Position numbers and translations under genes: made by a program. Under the pieces are notes generated by a model that searched no databases, had not been told where the DNA came from, and worked only from the letters and a program-made list of their open reading frames with translations. Of a stretch of 64,000 nucleotides of DNA, positions 48,141 through 61,200 are shown piece by piece. Source of the stretch: Fasciolopsis buskii (lineage: Eukaryota; Platyhelminthes; Trematoda; Plagiorchiida; Fasciolidae); assembly GCA_008360955.1 (NCBI GenBank), contig LUCM01006580.1, positions 62,001-126,000 of the forward strand, given 5' to 3'. Positions within the stretch are counted from its first letter, which is position 1. Each line of letters opens with the position of its first letter.

Positions 48141-51100
48141 CTGGATGGATTGTCGAAGAAATGAAGAGAAAGCCCAGTAGTCAGTATGATCATCAGCAAC
48201 CTTTTGCACTACTGACGTAAGAGACTTGAAGAAAAGCACAACGGATACACAGAACAAAAAAATCAAAGGCACGCGAAATCGAGCTGAAGAGCTGAAAACC
48301 AGGTGTGCACATTACAGCACCCCAACCGTAAGCCTCTATAACCTTCAAAACAATCAAACATAGATGGCCATACAGAATGGAGAATTCACTTACATACTGT
48401 GTGCTTAAAAGCCGACACTACGAGTCGGAATCGAACCGGTGAGCTTTCGTCTGCCGGGTGGGCGTTAGTGGTCATGAGGCACGCCCCTTCCAATACATTC
48501 ATGCGTCAATCACGTCATAGAAAGGGTTCAATTCATTTCTAGCACTAAACTCGACCTGTGCAACCAAGTTCAACAACCTAGGCTTGCTTTGGTAAACGAA
48601 GCATTAACCGTTTTCTGTTCGATCATATAGACAGTCATTCATTAGAATCTGGTCTCAATTTCCATTGGTGAGATAATCCATGAAAATCTGTTACTAACTT
48701 CTTTATGCAGAGGCCTGAGTTGATGTGCACAATCTCACTTTTGATTCGCCTGATTGAGATGAAATCAGTCACTTTCACTGTTCACGACTCACTACAAAAA
48801 CGCGACGGTTGTAAAACGATTTGTTGAGGAGTTAGTGCCGAGCGAAAACCATGGTGTGTCTGAAACAGTCAGCGGAAGTGTGTACTCACCGAGATTCAAT
48901 CGGATTGGAACTTCTCTAAGGTGAGTCAAACACCTAAACATCACACTATTCAAGTGGGCTCAGGGTAATGCGTTTAATATCAATTCTGCACGATATAGCA
49001 CCTCATCCCAGCAACACTCTGATCCATTGGGATCGCGTTTGAAAGTCCAATCGGACGGGTATGAAAAATTTGTGAATGATTTCCTTGTGTTCTTCAGATA
49101 TCTGTTAACTGTCACGTGGATTTTTCCTATCCTAACAAATATTAAGAACAATGCCTGATAAAATGGACAATTTCTGGCCACCGGCAACTATTATCGTCTC
49201 CAACAGACACCGTTAAGGCCAACTAATCGGAAACGAAAAAACACCAGAAGCATCACTCCAGTTTACCTAATCTTGGGGCTTCTCGCTTTCAAGGGACAAC
49301 CACAGCGAATGCTAGTGAGAAATCTCTAATCAAGTAAATTCTTTTAAAAATGCAAACCGAGCTGAATGGAGTCAAAGACACTTACTTCCAGTAGAACGTT
49401 AGACTAAGACTAGCTAAGAATAACCCGGTTTAGAAGTTACTGAAGAATGAAAGAGAATGCACTGAAATAATCAACTCACGGGACCTAGCAATAAGATGAA
49501 TCCACCGATTCACCCCACTAGCACACAGAAAGTGAAAGAGCAGATGTTTCATCTTTCAACTACACTCAGAATCGACCACTCAGCAATGCAAAATATATAC
49601 AGATTTGGAGGTGGAAGACTCAAAACCCACCAAAACTGATTGCTCCAATGGCAGACTAGTCTTTGTCGTGTCTCGACACTATGCTTGATCCACCGTTGAC
49701 CTAAAACGATTATCCGTCACACTATGAGCATTACAATAGTCCCCTAGCTAAAACTAAGTTCCTGGCATCGCCTTCCCCATCAGTGACAATATGAATTCTC
49801 AATCACGGATAGTCTTCCCGTACAACCAAGATCCCTGAGTATTAGAGAAGAATCCAACAATACAATGTTCCGTCGTTTGACAGTCGTGCACTGTATAGTC
49901 GTACTATGCAGTTTGGCTGTCCTGAGAGGCTACTAAACTTTGACGGATGACTCGTGAACTGCGAGAAATGAATCAACTGACGCAGTGAGCAAACTGCATT
50001 TCATTGGATAAGAACGGACGTCACGCAGACATCACAGGTTACCAAACTCACTGCAGAAAGCCGGTCGTGTATTCTGTGCACCTGAGAGCAGACTGTTATC
50101 CAACTACGCATCCAAATGGAACAAGAAATTTGGGTCAAAAGAGCCACCCACTGGAGCTAAAGCTTTTGGTTCTAGAAAAATACTTGATTTCAGATCTGGA
50201 TTAAAATGAATACGGCGAAGAACCAGTTGTTTTTATGACATGCTTGGAGCATGGATGCAGTAGAAGGGACACACCCGTAGCCACTAGGATCCACTACACG
50301 GAAGGGGGCGGCAACCTTGACCCTGAAACCCGAAGTAACATAGAACCACATAAGGTCACACTAGGTCTATAAAATTCGCTAATGGTAGAATAAGAAATCA
50401 AGCCAATAGAAACACGTGGGCAACAAACATGATGCTTTGCAAAAAAGACCTTGTTATATTTTGTTTGGTAAAACGCCAATTAGCTTAGAGGTTCCGATTT
50501 ACGGTTCATTGATGATACACATAGACTTATGAGCCACTGCGAAATACGGTTGACGTGAGAACCTTCGCTATGGAGATCCACTTTAACATCGGTTTGTCAT
50601 GGAAAGGGTATTCGGGGAAATGTTCCAGGACCAATACTGAGAAACCAATCAGCCTGGACGGAACAAACAGTATGGTGTAAAATGAACCATATTTGCTGCG
50701 CATCTGCCAATCCCATATAAACCCAGAACTGGCACGCCAAAACGACAAATTTTATGCCCCCAAATGGATAGAAATGTTAAATAGTTAGCGGAACGGAATT
50801 GCTGGTTTAAGCAATGAGACTAAAAAGACGGAATGACCTACCTCATTGTTTAGAAAGATCAAAGTAAGCAACGGCCGGGAAATGGACCACTGATTTCTAC
50901 ATTCTTCCTGCACAACCGAGCACAGGAGCACAACAAGCATCCTGCGAAGTAGTAACAAACTCGTACTGTTTGGTTTGAGCAAGTCCAACAGTTGGTTTTC
51001 AGCGACTGCAGCTCGCGCTGACCACACGGCAAAACGAGATGCACCTTGATGCTTATTAATTAACGATGATCCTTGCCCTGTGATGGTGTCCGAGTTGATT

Positions 51101-54100
51101 GAATCCAATGAGATTAAATGCAATTCAGTATCCGGTCCGGAGTGCATAGAACCATTCATCAAACCGGAGCGTTGTTGTTGTTGTACCAGTTTGAACAGGT
51201 GTGTGAGAACATAGTCCAGACAAAGACAACAGTTGTCAGAAATGGCTGTATCTGGAGGGCAGGGGGAAACGTGAGCACAGGGTCGTTATGTACTGGAAAC
51301 GATTACTCTTATGCGAAACTTATGATTCCAATATGAGTCTTATAGCTTGCTCGAATAACATTGTCCATGGTAGCCTAAAGGTTGACGAATCGCAACATCT
51401 ACCAAAATCGCTCATATTGGTGGTACAAATTTCGCAATTAGAACAGCAAATGGCACACCGATTTCCATATTCCATTTAGATCATCCGATTATACCTGCAT
51501 TAACAAAAGAATATGCTCGGGACGAAAATACTTCAAATGATATATATATATGTATATACATATATATACAACTAATGTGAATAATATTTGGATGGAAGGA
51601 CAAAACTGCCCTGGAAGCACGCGACCAGTTTCGCATTCACTGCCGCTCGTCACGTACGTGTATCCAATACTCTCTCGTCCGAATATTCTCAGACTTGCAC
51701 TACGTGACCTGAAAAATTCGGAGAAATAATCGAATCTTTTTCTGTCGATTTAACTGTACTCCGCTCTGAACTACTCGTGTACTCGTCAGGAGGCAAGTAA
51801 GCGAAAATAGCCTATGAGCATCGGCTTTATTGTCAAGATTTCATTGCTTGTGTAGTGACATAATTCACTCCAATAACATTTCTCATGATACGAAGACTTG
51901 AGAAATGAATAACATTGCGCAATGGATTCTTTTAAGGTCATAAAGCCAGAATTCCAGATTGTTTTCTGACACATTCCATGCAATACCCAGTTAACATTAT
52001 CAGTGATAAATTCGGTCGGCATATTTCAGGCGATCGAAAGTGCTGTACTGGTAACCGGAAAACACGATCCGAATGGTTCAAATGAAGCGCACTGACGACA
52101 TGAAAGTCTTAAACTGACGCGGACAGCCAGATGCTGTAGCTTCACCAATGTCATATCTTTTCTCATAGCAGAAAACCTGAATGTGTCGGGAGGTGCTCAA
52201 TAATAAACTGATGGATTGAGTAGCACTCGTGCAAAACTTGCTGCGTACTCTACCGAACAGCGGTTTCCTATCTTCAAAAAGAGGTGAGTTAACTAAACGA
52301 CGGCATTTTCGTTACCTGCTTCGAATATTGACGAAATAGGCCAAGTGACCCATATTGTTTACGAACTGCACACCGATCAGGGGCGTTCCCCTTTTGTCAC
52401 TTTCCAAATCGCCCCGGAGTAATTTCGTTGAAAAATAACAGGTATGGCAAAGTGACAGAATCCGTAATCAGATTACATTAGCTTTCAAAAAAACCCGTTT
52501 ACCGTGCTCTGCTTCAGATACACATCATATTTGGCACTACGGTAAATGCTTAGGGATCAGTTAACTAAATGTCTCGCAGAACGACCTTGTGATTCAAACT
52601 ATTTGTCCCTACCGGGAAAAAAGTACTCCACAATAAAACGAACCAGTCCTGTTTCCGTTTCATTTATTAGTTATCCTATGCCTTAACTTTTTAATGTTAC
52701 ATTTTTTATTTTAAAAAATGTAAGGTACACTATTTTCGGGAAGGGGATCACGGCCAACAGGGGGTTGCCAAGAAAGGAAGCTGACCCGAAATGTGCAGCC
52801 ACCATATCAAATAATTGTGTAGGGACAAATTTTTTATCGTCAACATTCACTACACCTACGATCGATTAAAATTCTTACGAAACATTTGAAGTTCTCCACA
52901 CTGCAAACTACACAGAAGCAGGATGCGCTAATTTCCGTCCTGTAGTGTTGTCCAGTTGGATCGATCTATACACACGCTGAAGCACAAGAGGTAGGTGTAC
53001 TAGGCGTCGCACGATAGCACAGAAGCACACAGCCTACGGTCTAGCAGGACACGGACACACTGAGGTCGGGGACACAATAGTTCGGGCTCAAGTCTTCAAG
53101 AGCCGTAGTCGCACAATGAATGGAAGGGAACTGCTGCTTTCATGAATGAGCAGCCACACAGAACAGAAAAGTGGCGCGAAATACGAACAGCTAGCCCATC
53201 CCGCTTGCGGAATAGAGAAAACGAACACAGAATACTGCCGCGCGCTTATTGGTGACCCACCAATTCAGAAGTCAAGTGAAATCTATCGTTTATATGGTTT
53301 TGTGGGGTGGCCCTGGTCGATACGTGAAACAGCCGATCACAGAGCGAGTTTTGATTAATTTTTTTGCGGACATTTGAAACTTTTCAACCGCGCAATATTT
53401 GAAATAATGTCAATTTCGAAGTACTGAGAAAACGGTAGGTTCTTTTGGAAAATTAACAGAACTAAAATCTGCAGCATCAAAAACCCCGGAATGGTCACTG
53501 ACCATGACACATCCTCTGGCTCTAAAATGAACAAATAAGTCATTCTCTCATCTCCGGACCCCACGTAGTCCCATCATATTTGCTATGCATTCCTGTTTTT
53601 TCTATCAAACACAGCGTGAGGTTCATTATTTCATTTGCCTCAACATGAACGTAATATCTGAACACGCTTCGCAATGAAATAATGTTTGCCAGTTTTCCGC
53701 TGCTCGATTTCTATGCGTTCTGATACCCGATGTGGTGTACCGCTGTTTCCCAAAGATTAGAAGTGTTCTCACCCGAGCATTTTGCCTTGCTCAACAAACT
53801 GACTTTGTCTTAGTTGAATTTTATGGATAGTATCCATGTTAACAAAGCTGTCAAGTAGGTGCGTTGTACGACAAGTGCCAAATCACCCCACAAAATCCCT
53901 CTTAATCAATTTGTCCTTTCTGCGCATCGTTGTCACTTTGTTCTGGTGTTAATCCGTATGATACTTGGTTAGCTTAGTTATTCTAGTGGGAACATGATAC
54001 AGGTATTCAAGAAAGCTTTAAGAAAACAGCAAAAAAATGCTTGACAGCTTTTTGATGCATCGACAGCCCAAACAACGCCTCCGTGGTAGAAGCATATAAA

Positions 54101-56404
54101 TACAGCACAATCGTACAACTTTTCGGATAATCAAATGACAGAGCGCTTCAACAGACATTATGGTGAAACCACGTCACTTTAACGAAGGCAATGGAGTTTG
54201 GATGTGATTATTATGATCCCGGAAACCCGTGTATATTAGAAGTCTATTAGTTGACTGGGTAACATCATATACAACTTTCAAGTAGGACCACTGCATAGCA
54301 CAACGGTATGACAATCACGTCAGATGTTACAAGGCAGGTTTATCAGATCGGAACAAAACAGAGCTGCTACAACTCGTATATTTGGACGCTATGCCGTCGT
54401 CGGTGCCGAAGTAAACATCATCCGAGCAACCAAATCGCAGGCATATAAATGGGCAGGCATTCAGCGCTCTCAAGGAATCCCATCAAGAAACTGTCCATGA
54501 ATCCGTATGAGAAGTCATGTGAATCAGTTCCCCTTTGCGGGTAAGTTGAACGGACAGTCAGCCCACTTACACTATATGCACGTGCATGTGTACACATGCA
54601 ATGTTTGACTGTCCCACTCCACGTTACGGGGGCTGGCTTGTTTTATCGATTTAGGCTTATCGATGGTGCCCGTAAATATGCATTCATTCTCAATTAACAA
54701 ACGGTTGTTCTCTATCTCCGAGAAGTGGGCAGAATGGGACTGTGTTATCATATTGGCTACCAATCACCTAATGACATCGAGTCGTGATGAGGCGGCTAGA
54801 CGGAAAAGAAGCAAACAGTGAATGTACAGACCAGTCAACGGGTAGTTTGATTTTCATAGCATGGGTGCTTTAACCACGTCGGATTGGAGGCTAATTAACT
54901 GGGCGAAACAAAGGATGGTTTGAAAACTGGTGAAATACGTGTCAGTTAAATAGGCGTGGGTATGCATTTGTTACTTCCATAAACACCATAGGTTTTCCTC
55001 AACAAAATGAGATTTGCTTCGGCTTAACGTAAATATTCTCTTTAAAGCTACTTGAGAAGGATGATTGCTAATAGGCAATAGATGTGACTTCCGAGGGCGA
55101 AAAGATGAATGAGTTCAAGAGAATAACCATCGAGGAAATTATTTGCACTTTACCATATCCACACAAATCCACACGTGTTTGAAAGCTTGGCGATTGAGAC
55201 ACCCTGGTTCGGGATGTGCTTTGGACCTCCAGAGTATAAGGTGTCGAAAAATGTAAGTAAAAAATTTCTCTCGTTCCTGTCTGCGATCGCCATTCGCGCC
55301 CATTGATAAGAAAATCGACCTTTCCAACTGATACTGTCAAAAACATTCAAATCAGTCCGAAACAAATCTCATTTTGTTATAAATGACCCACGCATTTATA
55401 GGAAGAACGAGCGCACATCCATGTCTGCCTATCTTTCGCTCGTTTCATCGGCTGTCTTAGTTACCGTTTGATTTCTCTGGTCTATTTCTTATAACATGCT
55501 TTGTGCATCCGTGTAGTGGACGTGGCACGCCCCACAGCCACTAGGGCCGACTACGCGAGGATGAAGAAGACGAATGGGGACCAGCAATCGTGCCCCTGAA
55601 GCATAGAGCGACATGGAACCGCATACGGTTTCAATGAAGCAGTAAACTGGCCTTGGTGAAGGTCGTTCCGAGGTATAACATGGATCGCTGATGCTGATCG
55701 GATGGCATAGTCGATTTGCTTTCTGCATTTCTGTCGTCCTCTGTGCGCCCGAGGTTGGTTAAGGCCCGGCACCCAATGAGACAACGCTACTGTACGTTAT
55801 GGACAGGCCCGGAAATTGGCATGATACGATCGCATCCGTCTGTGTATACTGACTACATCGTGCCGGTGACGGTCCGCCCTCACGCAAAAACCGATAGCCC
55901 CACTTGCCTTGAGCACGGGCAAGCCGTGTTTAACATCCTTCAAAACAGTGCTTCCCCAAGACTGACAGAAGCCGGGCCCCTGTACCCACCCGTCATGACG
56001 ATAACACTAGCTATTTTGCCATTTCGATTACTACTGCAGATCGTGCTGGAAACCGGGCCCCATCAAAAATATTCACATCTAGAGCAGATTTCGCCAGCCT
56101 GCCACACCTGTTGCGGAGCCATGACATCTCGATTTCCCTCTAAGGAAGGGTGTACAATGCCATTGGCTGGCATCACAGGTCAGAAGTGCAACCTAAATTG
56201 AACAAGCTTACTCTGAACGAGGCAACCGAGTAGCACAACAGTTCAAAGAAGAACCATGGACAACGATGAGTAATCGATGGTGTGGAAGAGGAAGTGGGAA
56301 AAGCTAGCGCGTGCAGTGAATACGACCAATACACCTTCTATTTCTTTCTTTCATATCGTTCTCGTCTTTTCCTAAAGTTTCAATAACAAAACATCTGCAC
56401 GCCG

Positions 56405-56450
<46 letters not shown>

Positions 56451-58167
56451 CTTATGACAAACGAAAAGCACGTAATGATGCACGAAACCGTAGACGTAGA
56501 CAAGAACCTAAGTGGAACAATGACTTATGTTGAATCGAAAGGAGAGACTCAAAGGGAATCTTATCACTTAATAACGGCAACTGAAAAATAGAAAGCAGTT
56601 TGACTTACCGATTGAGGAGATATTGTTTGCAATTGTGTTCAAGAAATGCAACAATACGGGCTCACCCAACGAAGCCACAAAGGTCAAGTGATCATTCACC
56701 ATATATTCGAGTAATTCAAAATAGGCCAGGGCAACTTTGGGATATTCCTGTGCATTGAACAACAAAAGAGTTGAGCAAAGACGAATCGATTTCGTCGGTG
56801 ACAATCGGCGAAAAATAAAGTGAACGTAAGTAGGTCTTCAAGCATTATACTGTTAAAAACTCATGTCTCGGAGGTCGCTGTACGATTCATTTGGGTCTTT
56901 TAAAATACGAACCTTTTGCCATTTAGACTGAATTTTTCACATACACGAGTCGATGCCACAAGCTAGCCTGATCATTGAGATATGATTGCGGCCATCGAGT
57001 ACGAGTTGGGTAAACGAGCTTTCCGAGGAGAGTGAAGCGGTCTGTCAAAGATAAAAACCAAGTAGGCTGTTTTATACTACTGGGATAGAATGATTGGTGG
57101 TTTACTTGCAGGACTCGCGTTCGGCGGCCTTGGCCGTGGAAACTCAGTTTTCTGGTCATTTGTCCAGTTAAGAGGAAGATCCTCCAGACACTTCCGACTC
57201 GTGGTGTCCGGTTTTGGATGGGAAAATGTGGGTCGATTCCCTTCAGTGGATGAGTTCCAGCAAATGCTAAACGGCAAGCATTTCTATGGCCTGCCATTCC
57301 AAGCCATGGGTAAGCCAGTGACCACTTCCAGGGACAGTAAACAAAGGAGGTCAATCGAGCAGACATCATGAACATTTCACGCCGTGTGTAAAACCCATTA
57401 TTCAAACTAGATTTCCGGAGTTTCTTTACTGAAATAGACATAATCTGCGTGCAGCATGCATTTAGTCTGCGAGTCTCATTCACCCTACTCACAGATGAAT
57501 CTGTTTCAATAAAGTGGCATTTTTACTAAACACCAGGAAAATGAATCGCATACATCTTACACTGAGGGCCATAGTTTAACAAAAGCGCATGCTTTACTAG
57601 TCACCTCCGTCCATTAAAAAATGGGTTGGTCCAGACATGCATGTGTGGTAAAAAATCATACGTAGCCATGTGATCATACACAACGAACAGACAGCCAGTT
57701 TCGCTAACCTGAAGGTCGGATTCATCGATTGACAGCATCAATTGCACGCCCATCTGCATGCACTTCTCCAGCGAGTCATCCCGAAACAGACTAAATACGC
57801 CGAAGTTGATAAAATTCCCACTGATATACATTTTTAAAGCTCGTAAAGCAGCCATGACTGGTTTCAGTTTGACTGAATAGATTGACTGTTTCGGCACGTC
57901 TCGCGTGTGGGGAATTATCTGAATACCTGGATAAAATGATCAGAGTTATTAGAACGGTTGGAAAAGTGAGGGGGTTAACGAATGCTAAATGACACCAGAA
58001 ATGAGTGAAAGTATAGAACTAACAGTAAAAATTTCCGCGCTCAACACTATTCGTTGATTCATCATCTACATGCAGCTCGCCCCTGATGACAAAACACCGC
58101 TGTGGGAGAACATCGTTCGTCGGAAATTGAAGTGAAAGCTGGGGAAGGGGCATAACGAACAATGATC

Positions 58168-58207
<40 letters not shown>

Positions 58208-61200
58208 TCAGCTCCATTAAACAGTGGCAAGCGATGGGTCCACCACTGTCCTCCATTAATTTTTTGGTCATTTTGATGTGGAATAAAACACGCCAGTATG
58301 CAATTCTTTTTACCTGATACTCCAAAAAGCTAGAATTTCAATCAGTATCCATTGGCTAGGCACCTTATTTAATTATCACATCAAGATATGAACTATATCT
58401 TGGATGGGATCAAGCTTCAGGCTGCGATACGACCTCAAATGAAACATATCCTCAACGCAAGTGCTTCCACATAGTCTACGTCAGATTAGAAAACCATGAT
58501 AACGTGTTTACTAAATTTGGGTAGAATTAAACAGGGAGATTCTTTCAAAGTCCCAGTCGTTTGTTTATGTTGCCTACTTACCTAGAATCAGGGGAATATC
58601 TCCATCAGCGAAACGGTCCTCATTTTATTCGCATAAAAATGAACATCTTGGAGGAGAATCAGAGTGCGGGACAACTTGTTCGAAGAACTTACCTCTAGAA
58701 ATATCCACTTTATAAGTGTTTTGCAGGTAACCACACACCACGTGTCCATCAACAAAATTTTTTTACTACTACACAAGATAATTTTGTTTCATGATTTATT
58801 CAGCGACCGATCCATACTCCATAACTGCTGACACTTAGAAGGTTTAGATATTATTCAACTCTATCCGGACAAGGGTGCATGAAGTACGGGCTATAATTTG
58901 CAAAAGGATTAGAAAAAAGAACTTCTGTGGCAAAATTTTAACATGAACATAAGTAATTTTGCGGTCACTTTTAGATGTGAGTAATTTCTTTCGTGAAAGA
59001 CATGCTCTCAGCATAATTTGTTCGTTTAGTATGATGTGAATGGAGGCCTTGTTTAGTTTAAGACGCTGGAAAAGCCTAAACACAAAATTTCAAGTTGGTC
59101 GAAGATTTTTAATCAATTAATTTTCGTCCACATTGTGATATCACAAGGTTTTAGTACTCCTCGTTTACGGCTTCACTGGCGAGTAACGCGGCGCGCCTTA
59201 ATGACCTTGAGGCCAGGTCAACTTTGATGCAAATCAAGATCATGCATGAACGAAAAGTTTTCTGTTCCTTTTAAACCATGATTACCAGACCTAATTAACG
59301 AATAATTGTCTTCAGCCTATTAATAAATCCGTAATCATGGGAAGAATACTCAACAAGAAGTTTCTTTCGGACAAGGAGCTTGTTATCGTTAATGAATATT
59401 AACTGGGATAAACCCCAAGATTCTTTCAAAAACGTTTAAGAGGTTTTCATGCTCCAGCAGGATTTCTTTTTTCAAGTTCAACCGCGCCTACCTAGACAAC
59501 CCACAGTTAACTGGCCTTATTACCCTTCACAAACAGATATAATAAGGAAAAACTGTAAACAAATTATTGTTACTTGGTGATGCCTTTCTATACCTCGCAG
59601 GTACCAGAAACAAAAGATAATCAACAAAAGAAACTTGAATGCATCACACGTGCCAGCAACTCTCTCTAAATATATATAAATATAAACTCGGTGAAACGGA
59701 ACTAATCCAGCAACTAAATCTTTCCACTTTCTCCAATTTTTCTTCCGAAAGAACGACATTCGGCGAAAAGCATGAGGACCTCTCACCTTTCTTGCAAACC
59801 ACCGATTCACGCCACTCCATTGGAAACTCTTGGTTTGAACAGATTGATCCCAAGGGTTTCGTTAACTCCGATGCTAACACTTCGCAACCATCCTTCGGGG
59901 AGAGAGGATACACCCTACCTGAGGCGGCGTCTTAAGGAAACCCATCTTCCCAATGATCACTTGTCGATGACCATTCTAGGGTTTTTGGTGCCGCAGATTT
60001 CATTCCCCTGTTGTTTATTTTATAAAAGAATTTATCCTTTTTTCAGTACTTCAAAATTGACATTATTTTAAATATTGCGCGGTTGAATATTTTTACATGT
60101 CCGCGAAAAGATTCATAAAAGCCCGTTCTGTGATTGGCTAGTCCACACATCGATCAAGGCCACCCAACAAAACTATATAAACGATAGAGCTCACTCGAAT
60201 TCTGACTTGTGTCGGTGGGTCACCAATAAACGCGCGGCAGTACTCTGTGTTCGTCTTCTCTCTTCCGCTAGCGAGCTGGGCTAGCTGTTCGTATCTCGCG
60301 CCGTTTATTGTTCCGTGTGGCTGCTCATTCAAGGAAGCAGCAGATCTGTCCCATTCGTTGTGCGACTACGGGCCTTGAGTCTTGAGCCCGAACTTTTTGT
60401 GTCTCCAACCTCTGTGTGTGTGTGTGTTTGTGTCCTATTAGATCACAGGCTGTGTGCTCCTGTGATATCATGCACCGCGAGTACTTGTTTCTTATGCTTC
60501 AGTGTGTGCATAGACCAACCAAACTCGGCAGCATAACACCCTTCTTCTGCTGAAAGACTGGTAACGACCCGCCTGGTTAAACTTATAGATAGAATTGGGA
60601 GATCCGTTGTGGTAGAGGGTCAAGTAAACTTCTCCCCAGTGCTTCTGTGAGTAGGTCAGAGAACGTCGAATTTTTTGGTCGCCTAGCTCACACCGGGCTT
60701 TTATGGACTAGTACCTTAACCAGTCGGCAAAGACTGTGACTATTGCCGATAGCCGCAATCACTCCAGTTTCCTCACCCACGACTGCTTGCGGTCGTTTTC
60801 CAGTCCCCTGGTTGGTTGACATCTCAGATATTTGCGTGAGTTGCTCTGTGTGGTATCAGGAGGAGAAGAATCTGTGAACATTCAACAGAGTAAATTAAAT
60901 CGAGGATATATACCGTTTGTGACGCTTGCATGGTATAGGGACCAGGGTGGAAGTTGTCGCTGAGCGCAGGGTGTTTTGGATATGCTCTTAGCATTCAATT
61001 GGATCCTATACAATTTTCTGAGACACAATCGCGTCGAAAGCTGACTGAAACTGAAGTTGGCGATTATCACCTGGAATCGGCCGTGTAGGAGGCGTGGTTT
61101 GTGTTTGTGTACCCAAATTTAGGGAAAGCGAAAGTGAACAAGGACCAAAGCACAATGAGTCCACGGTTGTGGACCATAATGATCGGCAATCTTCGTTTAA

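Larger units (their letters stand above)
48141..50841 (-). other. XPO7 intron d-e, 2.7 kb
   Basis: Contains an R4 repeat copy (50268-50400) and a tRNA-like segment near 48410-48480. A - strand frame ending at 48960 has a short protein-like stretch but matches nothing known. Confidence 0.8.
51252..56608 (-). other. XPO7 intron c-d, 5.36 kb
   Basis: Contains a TA array (56406-56449), an R4 repeat copy (about 55530-55650), the second LTR-like copy (52941-53509) and a short TA/CA run at 51539-51571. A + strand frame at 55716-56201 is 161 codons long but unrecognised. Confidence 0.8.

Noticed and set aside
51786..52022. 78-codon - frame beginning PTEFITDNVNW
   Set aside because: The TDN string hinted at integrase, but the expected following motifs are missing.
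58840..59090. 79-codon - frame rich in Leu and Ile
   Set aside because: AT-rich chance frame in an XPO7 intron; no family similarity and no good splice sites.
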